From positions 11,212,829 to 11,276,828 of the forward strand of contig OY482851.1 of assembly GCA_960531495.1 (NCBI GenBank): a stretch of 64,000 nucleotides of DNA. The letters are read 5' to 3'. The notes under the pieces are model-generated. The model saw only the letters and a list, made by a program, of their open reading frames with translations, had not been told where the DNA came from and did no database searches. The stretch is from Zeus faber. Taxonomy: Eukaryota; Chordata; Actinopteri; Zeiformes; Zeidae. The translations under genes and the position numbers were made by a program. This document shows positions 19,906 through 40,267 of this stretch, piece after piece (positions within the stretch are counted from its first letter, which is position 1; each line of letters starts with the position of its first letter).

Positions 19906-21648
19906 ATATGAAAAAAAATAAAAGTTAAAAAAAAAATCCTTTCTAATAGACCGACTAACTGACTCCTAAAACGTAATACAGTAAGTTGAATACTTATAGA
20001 ATGAGATAAAGAATATATAGAATAAAATACAATAAAAATAAAATGATATAAAATGGAATAGATAGAGGGAATATCTACCTTTGGAGTTATCTAGGGTTAT
20101 CTACCTTTATTTGTTTTGTGTGTGTGTGCGTGTGTATTAAAAACAATGTTTAAAAAAAAATCAGGTTTTCTTTACTTTTCTTTGTGTTTATACTTTAACT
20201 GCAATATTTGCATTTTTCTATTTATTTAAGGTTACGTTGCTCACATTTTGTGCCAATGTCAACGTGCGCGTCCCATGCCAAAATAGACATAGAGGCCGTA
20301 CTGTAGAGCGTCGGTGTTGCCCAACAGCACACCCTTCTCAATGTCATATTCCCACGGCACTATATCGTACCGCGATCCTGTGAAAACGTCACAAAAAAAA
20401 ACGTCACTTACATGTAAAACGGCGCTTATTACCGCGTCACACTACATCGGCATCCTGTGATGCTGGGTTGAACTGGTGAATTTGTACAACCTCGCAATTT
20501 CACTCTTGCGACACGCGAGATCATTTCCATGATTTTCTATTTTGCAAATGTAATTCAAACGTTTGTTTTGTTTTTCCCCCCCCCACGTCACACCCGTCGA
20601 GCTCCCCACCCTGACCTAGAGGCCCCAGGGAGCTGGGCCCGACGCGTAAATACCGCCGCCATCTTGGTGGGGTGTTCATTCGGCTCGCCGCGGCGTCGGG
20701 GGCGCGCCGAGAGCGCCGAGCACAAACATTTTGACGGTTTCTTAGAAATGGCGCAGTTTTTGTGCCACACGTGAAGGCGCACATCGTTGTAGGTAGAAAA
20801 CGATGGATTGGGCGCAAAGCAGATAAACGTACATGTATAAAACGGCGATATGTGCACAGCGATGTATGAATAAAATCATTGTTATATATGATTTCGGTAC
20901 TAAACGGCGCGGTGTGCAATCGTCCCGCTGCCCGGTCAGACACCGCGGGAAGATGGCGTCGCTATTGACGTATCGCCCCAGGCGGTTCCAATGGCGAAGG
21001 GGTCATTGGCGCTATATTCGTCCGCGCCTCGGAAATCGGCACATCGACGTCCCCGATTTCTCGAGCCGCGTTCCCTCGCCTCGGCTCGAGAAATCACAAG
21101 ACACGCAGCGAGTGCGCGTTTACCTTGACAATTCGTGAACCCCACGAGCTACAGCACGCATGTCAACGTGCTGTTTCAAACGACACGGCGTGGTTTTTGA
21201 GATCGAGGCTGAACTTGTTTTTAAATCGTAAACAAACAAAAAAAACAAACAATGTAATGTGTGCGCCGCCGCGCGGCTGTGACGCCAGGGCCCGTCGCCT
21301 CGGCCAAAGCGCCCAGAAACCCCGAGTCGAACCGCCCCTCCTCTCCGAGCGTCCGCGCCTTCCCGAGCGGGGAGCCGGTGTGTCGTTTTGGGGGTTTTGT
21401 TTGTTGTTTTTTTTTCCTCTCTCTCTTTTCTTTCCACCGAGCTGATCGGAACGCAGCGCGCGTCGCACCCGCGCACGGCGTCGTCGGCAGCGCCCCCTAC
21501 GCCGCGGGCGTGGAACGACCCCGCGGACGCTTTGTGAACGGTAGCGCCGCCGCCGAAGCCCGTGTGGTGCTAGCGGCGACGAGCGCTTGAATGTAGGTCC
21601 GCATGGGCTGCTCCGAACCTCCACACAACCCAAGACACGGATCCCAGG

Positions 21649-30235
<8,587 letters not shown>

Positions 30236-31369
30236 TGCCGCCCGTCCGCTCCTGCGACTTTGGATCTGGTCTTGTAATTCTTCTTCGTCGCCTTCCCCCC
30301 ACCGCCCTCTGCCAAAACCCCACTTCCCCTCCGCATCACCCGACGAGCCTGCCTTCTGAGCCAGCCGGAGAAGACAACCAACGCGACAAGAGGGATCAAC
30401 AAAGCACACTCACACACAGCACGGCGAGGGGAAAAGGGCCGACGCGTAGGTAAACGGATCGGTAGACGGACGGGCGGTCGAGCGGCCAACGTCGGCGGGG
30501 AAAAATGTCTGGACAGATGTGCTGAGGCGTCTCGCGGGCGCCGGCAGAGCACCCCGAAACCCCCCCACCCCCACCCCCACCCCCCACCCCGGGCTCTTGT
30601 GTGGCGTTACCGCGCGTCTGTTCCTCCCGATTCTGCCACTACCGTTCCCCGCCCCCAGGCCTGTGAGGGGGGAAAAAAACAACCCCTTTTGAGACTCTGC
30701 ACTCCAGCCAAGCCCTCAGTACATCTGTACAGAACATTATCAAAAGATTAGCATGAGGTTGTATGGCGTGAACTCTTGTAGCTGAATGCTTGTGGTGTAA
30801 TGGAGTATAGTACTGAATAAGTATTTGCAGAGTAACAGTGTTGTGTAGCAAGCAAAAAAAGCCTTTCGCTTTAAGAAATATGTACGTGAAATATAATATA
30901 ACCACAGAGGGGGAAGGGGGCGATACATCTCCGGAAGTGAAGATATTCGGTATGTTAAGTCTTCATAGACATTAAAAAAGAGGGAGCTAGTCGTGTATAA
31001 AGGCCAAAAAAAAAAACAAAAAAAAACTCCTCCCGTCTAACATGGTTTTGGATTTACAGTTAGTAGATGCCATCCAAGTCGATGCTAAAAACCGCTAACT
31101 GCAGGCATGGCTTCCAGTGATGTGTGTAGTGTTGTAGTTGGGCCTCTCCACCCCTAGAGCAGAGGCCTCAGACGTGCATGCTGTATGGCGGGCTTGGGCT
31201 GTGTTGTTAATTGTGGAGCAGTAGAACCAGGGACTGTGTCTGTGCATGTGAAAAAAAACAAAAAACCCCGTATACTATGACTCTGACGATCCCACTCACC
31301 CATTAGAGAAGGACAAGAATGCACCCAAGACTCACCCCTCCCTCCCGTCCCACCCCCTACCCCCCATGC

Positions 31370-31463
31370 GCACACGCGCACACGCACACACACGCGCACA
31401 CGCACGCACACACACACACACACACACAGACACACACAGACACACACACACACACACACAGAC
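31370..31463. repeat. CA/CAGA microsatellite in the rnf165 3' UTR
   Basis: Mixed CACACA, CACGCA and CACAGA units over about 95 bases. Confidence 0.93.
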
Positions 31464-32143
31464 ACACAGAGACCCATTCTGAGAAAGACCAAAGTTGCCC
31501 TCAGACACGGATCTCCGGTCCGGCTGCAGCACTTCTCTCCTGACGGTTCAGGTCGGGACTCGAACGCGCCCCCGCTCGCGGGGTCCGTGTCTAACAGCAA
31601 CTCCTCTCCGTCGGCCCTCATCGGTGGCATGATCGTGATCACGAGGGGCTGGCATCGGCTTTGGGATGCAGTGCCTGAGTCTCGCCATTAGAGTGATAAA
31701 GTACGACATTTGTATTACCAGAACCTTATTGCCTATCGAACAAGCACATGTGATTTCTACATCCAGTGTATCAAATCGCCTCTGTTGTGTATTGGCACTG
31801 TTCATTTTCGATCTTAAGTTCCCATTGTTTGGAAAAAAAGACGTGCGTGGTGTTCCAGGGGAAAAGACAAGGTAGTTTGCCTACTATGTGTTGTAGAATG
31901 TGTATGATTGTCCCCCCCCCCCCCCCCCCCCAATGATCGTTGTGTATGGTATTGCTAGAACGGCCGCGATCTGTTATAGATCAGTTTTCTCTATATCATG
32001 CATGAACCGTGTTGGTGTAGTTCACTTGAAGGAGGGTGAAAGGGAGAAAAAGCCATCCATTTAAAAAAAACAAAAAAACCAAACAATTATTCTTAACATT
32101 ATTATTATTTTTTTTTCTTTCGTCTATTTCTTCCATTTTCTTT

Positions 32144-32178
<35 letters not shown>

Positions 32179-34104
32179 ACTTGTAATATGATTTTTGCTC
32201 TCATGCCAATTTGGACACGGTACTAAGATGCTCGGTCCCTGTCCGTTATCCATGTTGAAGAAATAGCTGCAATGCTGCAAAAACATATTTATTGTCGTTT
32301 TAATGTAGCTTGTGTTTTGTAAATGCACTATAATATGGAGTTGCCTGATTTTTGGTTTGGTGGTGTGGGGTCTCCTTGTCCTAGATTATGTGTTTGTATT
32401 GAGTTATGAGTATCTTCATGCTTCCTTGTGTACTATTGGAGGGTAACTTGACTGTTTGTGTTGCGTTTCTGTTTTAAATTTTTTTAATTTTTCTTTTTTT
32501 TTTTTGTTTTTGTTTCGTTTTTCTTTTGTATGAAACCTCCATCCAAAAAAGTACAGACGGATGAAAATGGAGGTTTGCTAGTTCACATAGAATGCTGTGA
32601 TTAAAGATGCCTTAAGTATTTAACAATCATTATTTATTACTAACTGTAGCTAGCTAGCTATTGTGGTGGAATATTTAATGTCTCTATCTCATAACTTTGC
32701 AATTTAATCAATATATTTATTTAGAAATAACACAAAATATAAAAAAAGAATACCTCATTATGCATTGGTCGGTGGGGATGCTTTTGCATGCCGTCTGTGT
32801 TTTCTTTTTCAAAAGAGAGGAGAAAAAAAAATCTTTTTCAAAATGGAATATGGGTGTTTCAAACACAGTTTCTTGCCAGCGTGGTGCTGTCGATCTGGAA
32901 TACATTCCATCCGTATCATTTCTTTAGGGTTTTTATTTTGTATTTTCTTTTTTTTGGGGGGGGGGGGGGGGGGGTTGATTGAATTGTAACCTGCGTTTTT
33001 GGTCCGGCTGACGACACCCGACGGGGCCGCAGGCCCCTTCTCGCGGGGCTTGGCTCCACACTTTAGCTTGCTTTTTCGGAATATGAGACATATGAAACAG
33101 CTTTAGTTCCCATAATCGATCCTGTTTGTTTCAGAAGGGTCATCTATATTGTGGTTTTACTTTATTTGGCCATGTTTATAATATCCGTCATATCTAGAAA
33201 CTCAACTCAATTCTTATTTTAGGCCCTCGCACGGCGGGACGGTATTATTTGGTACTATGTATTGCTGGCAATTGCTGTTTGTGTGGGGTGATAAAGGTAG
33301 CTGACGTGCTTACCTGAGCTATTGATCTTATTGAGCAAATTTCTGGTGTATTACTGTGGTTATACAATATAGATAGAGTTGTATTACACCTGGGTATAAT
33401 AAGCTAACCATTTGTTTTCAGTGTGCATTTCTTAATAATAATCTACTAATCCTGCATATTATTATTACCATATAATGGATTGGATAAAGCTGGTCGGTCT
33501 TACTATTATTTCATTTCCTGCTCTCACTGGCCTTACCCTACGCCCTCCACAGTGTATCCCATAATCCAGAGCGAACTGGACAGTAGCCATAGTATTAACT
33601 GAAGCTGGTGAACCGGAATGAACAGTAGAACTTAAAGCACAAGCTTTTTAATGCATGTCCTTCTCAGGTTTTCCTATGTGTACGTGGGAGTAGCTCTGTA
33701 GATGTGTTTAATATGATGCTGTACCTTCTTGAATATTTCCGATGTTTCTTTGCTGCTGAAAAAAAAAAAAAAATGTTGATTATTAACCTGCCAGTGAAAA
33801 AGGGAAGTGGCCATCTTTGTACAACACACTGCTGTTTTGCTGTAACCGCGCAATGTTTTATGATCTTGAGTATTTTATAGAAAAGTAGAAGTATGTATCA
33901 ATAATATGAAAGCAATAGCTAAATCATAATGAAGAATAACATGATCAGTGATTATTGTGGAAACTCTTTAGATTCACTCTGGGTGGATTTTGTACTGTAT
34001 TTATTACTAATGATGATGCAAAAAGTTGCATAGCTTAACCCAAACTGTTCTGTCTCCTTTTTTATTTATTGTCTTGTATATGATCTTTTTGTATGTGTTT
34101 TTCA

Positions 34105-34110
34105 AATAAA
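34105..34110 (+). terminator. Distal poly(A) signal of rnf165 (AATAAA)
   Basis: A canonical AATAAA after the long 3' UTR. The next gene-like sequence is the loxhd1 3' end on the opposite strand. Confidence 0.65.
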
Positions 34111-34270
34111 CTGCCTAAAAATGCTGAGAAGGTATTCGCCTGGCTTTAGTTGTGGTCGTGACGCGGTCATCGACTTCTGACCAGTCGGTTGGAATGATGT
34201 GTTCACAGTTGACCTTTTTCTGTTGACGCTTATTGATGCGCTGAGCCCCAAACGTATCGCCCAGTTAACT

Positions 34271-34276
34271 TTTATT
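34271..34276 (-). terminator. Candidate poly(A) signal of loxhd1 (AATAAA on the minus strand)
   Basis: TTTATT on the plus strand, 267 bases past the loxhd1 stop. It would place the loxhd1 3' end about 150 bases from the rnf165 3' end, tail to tail. Confidence 0.55.
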
Positions 34277-34542
34277 AAAAAAAAAACAACCCAAAACATT
34301 TGGTTTTCAAATGTTTTCAGCAACATTGGTTGACTATAAAAATCCATCCCTTTTAAATACACGTTCGTTGTGGCGTTTTTGTCGTCTGACTGGGCGCGTG
34401 TAAACAATGACCTCAACTCGAGTAGGCTTTCCGCGAGCATTCCATGATCGTGCGTATCTCACGCAACATCCCATTTAAAAAAATAAAAAAAATAATTTAA
34501 AAAAAAAGAGCCTCAGCATCCGCTCCCGCCCCTCACGCCTCC

Positions 34543-35023
34543 TCAGTACTTGGGGTAGAGCACCCTCTGGATCTGCCCGTCGGCCTTCTTCACGTCCAGC
34601 CACTTCCCGCACTGGAAGATGGTGGTCACCGAGTTGGCCGTGTTGGTCACCTCCACGCACTCCAGGTACAACCCGGAGTTGGACCTGGAGTTGTCGTGCT
34701 CCACCCGCACCCGCAGCAGCTCGCCCAGGTCCAGCATCTCCAGGACGAAGCGGTCGGCCCGCCCGCGCTCGAAGAGGTTCCGGAACCTCTGGCGCAGCTG
34801 CCGCCTGCCGGAGTCCCCGTTGACGCCGTGGAGGGTGATGCAGACGTTGGCGTCGGTGCCGGCGCCCTTGACGTCCCCGGTGATGACGATGACCTCGTAC
34901 TTGATCGGAACCAGGTTCCGCACTTTGCTGGCGAAGCTCTCGATGGACTTGTAGCACTCGAATGTCTGGAACTGGTCCCTCTTAGACGCCAGGGGGATGC
35001 GAGCGTCGCAGTGGAAGAAATAC
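34543..35023 (-). other. loxhd1: loxhd1 last coding exon: final PLAT domain and stop
   Basis: 481-base terminal exon encoding the last 160 residues. It begins [11 protein letters not shown], continues through a complete PLAT repeat ([40 protein letters not shown]) and ends with a TGA after VLYPKY. It is preceded by a C-rich polypyrimidine tract and AAAG acceptor. Confidence 0.9.
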
Positions 35024-38000
35024 CTTTAAGGGGGGGGGGGGGTCGGAAACCAGAAAACAAACATCACGCGTGCTCCTTGGGTCATCTTCCGACTTCCAGG
35101 TGAGTTGGATCGCGTCCACATCATGTCATCGAATCATCTCATTAAAGCCATTATTTCCTCTCTTTACTAATAGCAAACACAGGTCCTTAACACAGATCAA
35201 CTTTTTGCCATCATGGTTTGAATAAAAATGCAATACCAACAATTTGCCCCGGAGACTGAAATCTTATTTCTCACGGTCCATTTGCGTGACACAATATCAT
35301 TTCATTTGTAATAATTCCAGGTTCAGAAAGTAGATCCAGCTGATTGTTAGTTGGACTTCTGGGCGGTTGCTTACCGGCAAGCCCGCGCGGGCCTGCTCAA
35401 ATTTTTACTTCCCGATACCTGGATTTCCCGCCCCTACAAAAGTCGTAGTTAATGCGGCAAATTGAAAACACCACCGCTCCTCTCTCATCCCTCCGGGATT
35501 TTCACTCTCTCTTACTTGTTGCCCAGCTCCCTTTCGGTGACCACAATCTCCGCGACGTGCCAGAAGGCTTCTCCCTTCGCCTTCCTGCCGTCCTTGGTGA
35601 CGTGGCCGAGGCAGACGCCAGCGATCTCGCCCAAGTGCTTGGACGAGAACTCGAAGGTATCGGTGGCGCCGCTGTGGAGACAAGAAGACATGCCGAGCCT
35701 CAAGCGGACCGCGAGGAGGTACGGTGCAGACGAGGGGCTTTGGATCTCGGGCTCGCACAAAGTCAAGATATAAGATGAAAGGAGGGAGGGGGGAAAAATA
35801 GAAGATGAAAGAGAGGCGCCCATCTTTCAGCCAACGAGGCCCCCCCCCCCCCCGCCCCTGAATGCAGTGCAAGGACCCACCGCAGGAATTTCTTTTTTTT
35901 ATTTTCCAGGACAAACTCCTTGGAACAGGCTTTCTTCCCCTCCAGCACGATCCAGGCGTTCTCCGCGGTGTCGGCATCGTCCGTGTTAGCGGTCGTCGCG
36001 GCAATTTCATATTCTAGGGGGGGGGGAAGGAAAAAAAAAAAAAAAAAAACCCAGGAGAAGGAGAAGGTTGGAGCATACGGCGGAAACGTAATACGTGACG
36101 CTACGGCCGCACGCACGCCTCCGCCCTCGCTCACTGGTTTTGTCGTTGAGGTCTATGGCGTCGTGGTTGGCACAGGCCAGCTCGCGCATGATCTGCCCGT
36201 CGTCCTCGCCCTTCGCCAGCCAGCGGTCGCAGGGGAACCTGAAGGTCTGGTCCATGGCCTCGTCCTTCACCTCGATGCCCTCCAGGTGCCAACCGGGGGC
36301 AGCGCCTGCGGAGGGGGGGGGCGACAGGCAGCGGGACAGTTGACGGGCGACACCCAGTGCCTGCAATCCATCTCCGGCGATTTTAAAAGCAACAATTTTC
36401 TTCGATTCATTTCAGGATTTAGAGAATAGAGGCAGAATCCCGAGAGGGGAAAGTGACGATTTCCTTGTCTGATTTTCAGACTTCCGGGAATGACCCAGTC
36501 AGAATTCTGACAAGCCCTCCGAATTCCACCCCCGTGCCGAATTCAGATTCAGTATTCGGATTATTTTCACGGGGCCCTAATCCTCTTCTGTGTACATACG
36601 GTATCTAATAAGGGAACACCAAACATCACAAACTCCTGCTTCATACGAGGTGCGAGGGTGTGCGCTCACCACCCGGGGTGTAAACGGGAGACGCGCGGCT
36701 TCGGCGCTGATGTGCATTCCCAAACCACGGCCCCCCGTCGTCGCACTCCTCCTCGTTACCTTTGTTGTCGTGCCAGACGCGGATCTTGGACAGCTCCCCG
36801 AGACTGAGCATGTCGGGGAAGCGGAACACGTCTCTCGCTCTGCGCTCAAACTTGTTCCTGTTGCCGCTCTCCCTCAGCGACAGCATGCCGGTGTCGCCGT
36901 ACTCTCCGAAGGCGATCAGGAAGACGTTGGCGTCGGTGCCCGCGCCTTGTACGCCCCCGAGGGGGGGAGAGAGAGAGAGGGAGAGAGAGATGCTTTGCCG
37001 ACGGAAAACAAAACTCAAGGCCCCGCCCGATAACACCGAACCGGGGGAAACACCCGGCGGATCTTTGTTTGTCGTAGTGTAGGTTTGTCCCACTTACGCC
37101 AAACGGGAAACGCATGGTAATTATAACAGAATATAGGAAGTAAACCACGCTCATGAAAACTGAATGGTTTATACATAACATTTCACTGCATATATGTATG
37201 AAAGTACGTATATGTGTGTGACGAATAAACCTCTTGAATCATGGCGCTGAGATTGTTTGAAAATTTGTAACGCCTGAACTGACACTGATGTCTGCTGATG
37301 GCACGGTTCCTAAAAGCTGCTTATTTATAAACATTTTTTTTGTATAGTGAAAAGACAGACGGATAGACAGACGGACAGATGGATGGATAGATGGATGGAT
37401 AGACGGATAGTTTATTCATTGATAACAGTAGCACAAAAGAAATAATCAAAACAAAAAAAAAAATTTTAATATAAAAATAGAAATACAACAGAAAAGGGGA
37501 TATCCAAAATGTAATTTTTAAACTTCATTTTTTAAATTTAAAAACCCCTCTTTTTGTATACTTTACGAATCGCTCTGGGGGAATTTAGTTCTCTTTTAGC
37601 TCTTTTAGTTTATAAATGTAGTTTTCTTTTTTTTTTTTACAAAAACAAAAGAAAAAAACACATCTACTGACACTATTACTTACATTGGTTTAGAAATGTT
37701 GTATCAAATGCCACTGAATATTTTCATATTCGGTAAGTATTTCATTTCAATAACCGGCTCCATTTACTGTATGAATAGAGATCTACAGACTGCTGGGACC
37801 CACCACTGACATCACCGGTCGACACTTGGATGACGTAGCTGGTTTTCTCCACCATCTCCTCCTCGTCCACGACGGCCGCCAGCTCACACACCTTGGTCCT
37901 TTTGGCGCCTTTAGACTTGGACAGCCAGTCCTCATAGGTGAACGTGTACAGCTCCTCCGTGGTCGTGTCGCGCATGAGGATCTGGAAAAGGAGTCAAGAG

Positions 38001-39181
38001 TTTTGACCGTTCAGCTGAAAAAGGGGGCTTACGATAATGGAAGATAAAACTTGAAATATTCGGAGAAAAATTCGTTGCTCAAGAAAATACACGAGTAGGA
38101 GAAAAAAAAAAGGTTCCAAGTTGGAAAGAAAATGATTTTATATTTTATGGAAAATACATAAATAAGTGCAATAAAATGCAGAGATTTTGAATAAAGGACA
38201 AAAATAATAAAAAAATAATAACAGTAATACAAATAAAACAAGAAGCAAATATAAATGTTGATCAAGTATTAGTATAATTAATATGTTATGTAGTATACTA
38301 GTGATCCTACCCTGTGGAAATCAAAAGGGAGAAAAATGAATTCATTATTGTTCTATTGACTCACCTTGTCCAGAAACCAGTCGGGGCGACTTCCGCTGCC
38401 GTCGATTCGAAGTCGGATCTTCTTCAGGGGAGCGATGTCGTCGACTTCCAGGTTGAACGTGTCCTCTTGGCCCCTTTCGAACCTGGCATGAAGTGCATGC
38501 TCCCATCACGTTGCACATCAAAAATCGTTGTGGTCGTCAGCTCCCGAAATGAAGAGGGTTCGTGTAGTGAGTGCTCAGTGCAGCGCCCACCTGTCGCCAT
38601 GTTTGGCCAGCAGCCTCTCCTCCGTGCTCCCATTGGCCCCAAACACAGTGAGGAAAACGTTGGTGTCGGTGCCCGCATACTGGGTGTCCCCCGTGACCAC
38701 TGTGGTCTCATAGACAACCTGAGTAGCGCACGTTTTGGTTTTTTTATATATATATTTTTTAATTAGAAACCCACCAAATGCTGAGAAATACACCTCCACA
38801 CGGCGACGGAAAATGTGTTGTGGACAACCTTGCGAATGATGTTGATGGTGCTGGAGTCGAGGACGTTGAAGAGTCTGGTGGTGAGCCCGTCCCCCCTGTC
38901 TTTGGCCAGCCAACACTTACACTGGAAGATGTACTTGATGCCTTTGGTTGGCACGGCAACTGACAGCTCGTCCACCAGCCAGCAGCTTTCTGGGGTGGCA
39001 CCGTTATGGCCGAGCTGAGGGAGAGGAGAGGATCGAGAAAGAGAGACGGAACAACTAAATGCAAATGGGGAATTAATAATTGATTCCATGCTATTTTCAT
39101 CTGGGTATCAAGAGGCACGACTTGAAAGGATTCTCGCTGACACGCGAGCGCTTTAATCTAATTCTTACAATCACTTAGTTA

Positions 39182-39225
<44 letters not shown>

Positions 39226-40224
39226 TTTAAAAAGCGGGGGCCTCAGCAGTTCGTATTTAGTCACAGGAGAAGCCTCTCTCACCTCTACCCACTTGATCTC
39301 TCCTACGTCAGCTCCTGAGCACACAAAGTTCTCCATGGTCCCGCCGGCGAAGCTCTTCTTCCCCTCCGGCAGGTCCAGCCACAGCCGCTCCGTCTCCGCG
39401 TCGCCGGGCCCCAGGATGATGACGTAGACCCGGGCCGTGGTGCCGGCGTCGCGGTCCATCCCCGTGGACAGAGTGAAGTGATACGGAATGACTGGCAACG
39501 ACAACAAGAGTCCGGTGAAGGAGAACTCCTCAGAATCTGTTTGTTTAAATTAATTTCATGTTTGGCCATCATGCAAGAAATTGGTTCTGCTCCGAATCTC
39601 CCATAAGAGGTTTGTGGCCTACATAAAGCCTGACATTATGTTATCTTGTGGATTTGACGGTGCCTATTGACATGAAAACGATGCAGAATTAAGTAATTTC
39701 TTTTACTCGGCGCTTCCTCCGCCACCGCCGCCTTCTTCTTCTTTTTCTTCTTGTTGGCGTTCCGGTCCAGCCCCTGCTTGGCCTGAGCCATCTTCCTGGA
39801 GTTTGGATCCGTGTTCCGCTCGCCCTCATATCCCTGAACGGCAAAGCATAACACAATTAGAAAAAAAAGAAAAAATAGAATAAGCAAACTGAAATTTATA
39901 TCAAATGAAATCATGATCTAAACTATTATTTTGAGAATTCGGTCTACATGGCTGTGACTATGAAGGCTTCTCAGACTCAGTGCTTTAGAAAAAAATAATT
40001 TTGAAGTACAGAGTGCAATAAAATCCAATCATGTTTTTCCATGTCATGTGGTTAACAGAGGCCAATACAAAGAAAAACATGGTTGGATTGGAGTCATTCG
40101 AGTCATCAACTCAATCAACTAAATCAACTAAAACTCATCAACTTAACAACTAAAAAACCCCCAACAATAATAAAAATAAAAATAAATGTATGCATGTATT
40201 TTTATTATTATTATTATTATTATT

Positions 40225-40267
<43 letters not shown>

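Larger units (their letters stand above)
30236..34130 (+). other. 3' UTR of rnf165 (about 3.9 kb)
   Basis: After the TGA at 30233-30235, sequence continues without any plausible exon, is increasingly AT-rich, and ends at a canonical AATAAA at 34105-34110. It holds a CA/CAGA microsatellite (31370-31463), C(17) near 31915, a T(30) run near 32150, G(17) near 32957 and an A(14) run near 33760. A long 3' UTR is typical of mammalian RNF165 as I recall, which supports treating the whole block as one UTR. Earlier alternative cleavage sites are possible. Confidence 0.6.
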
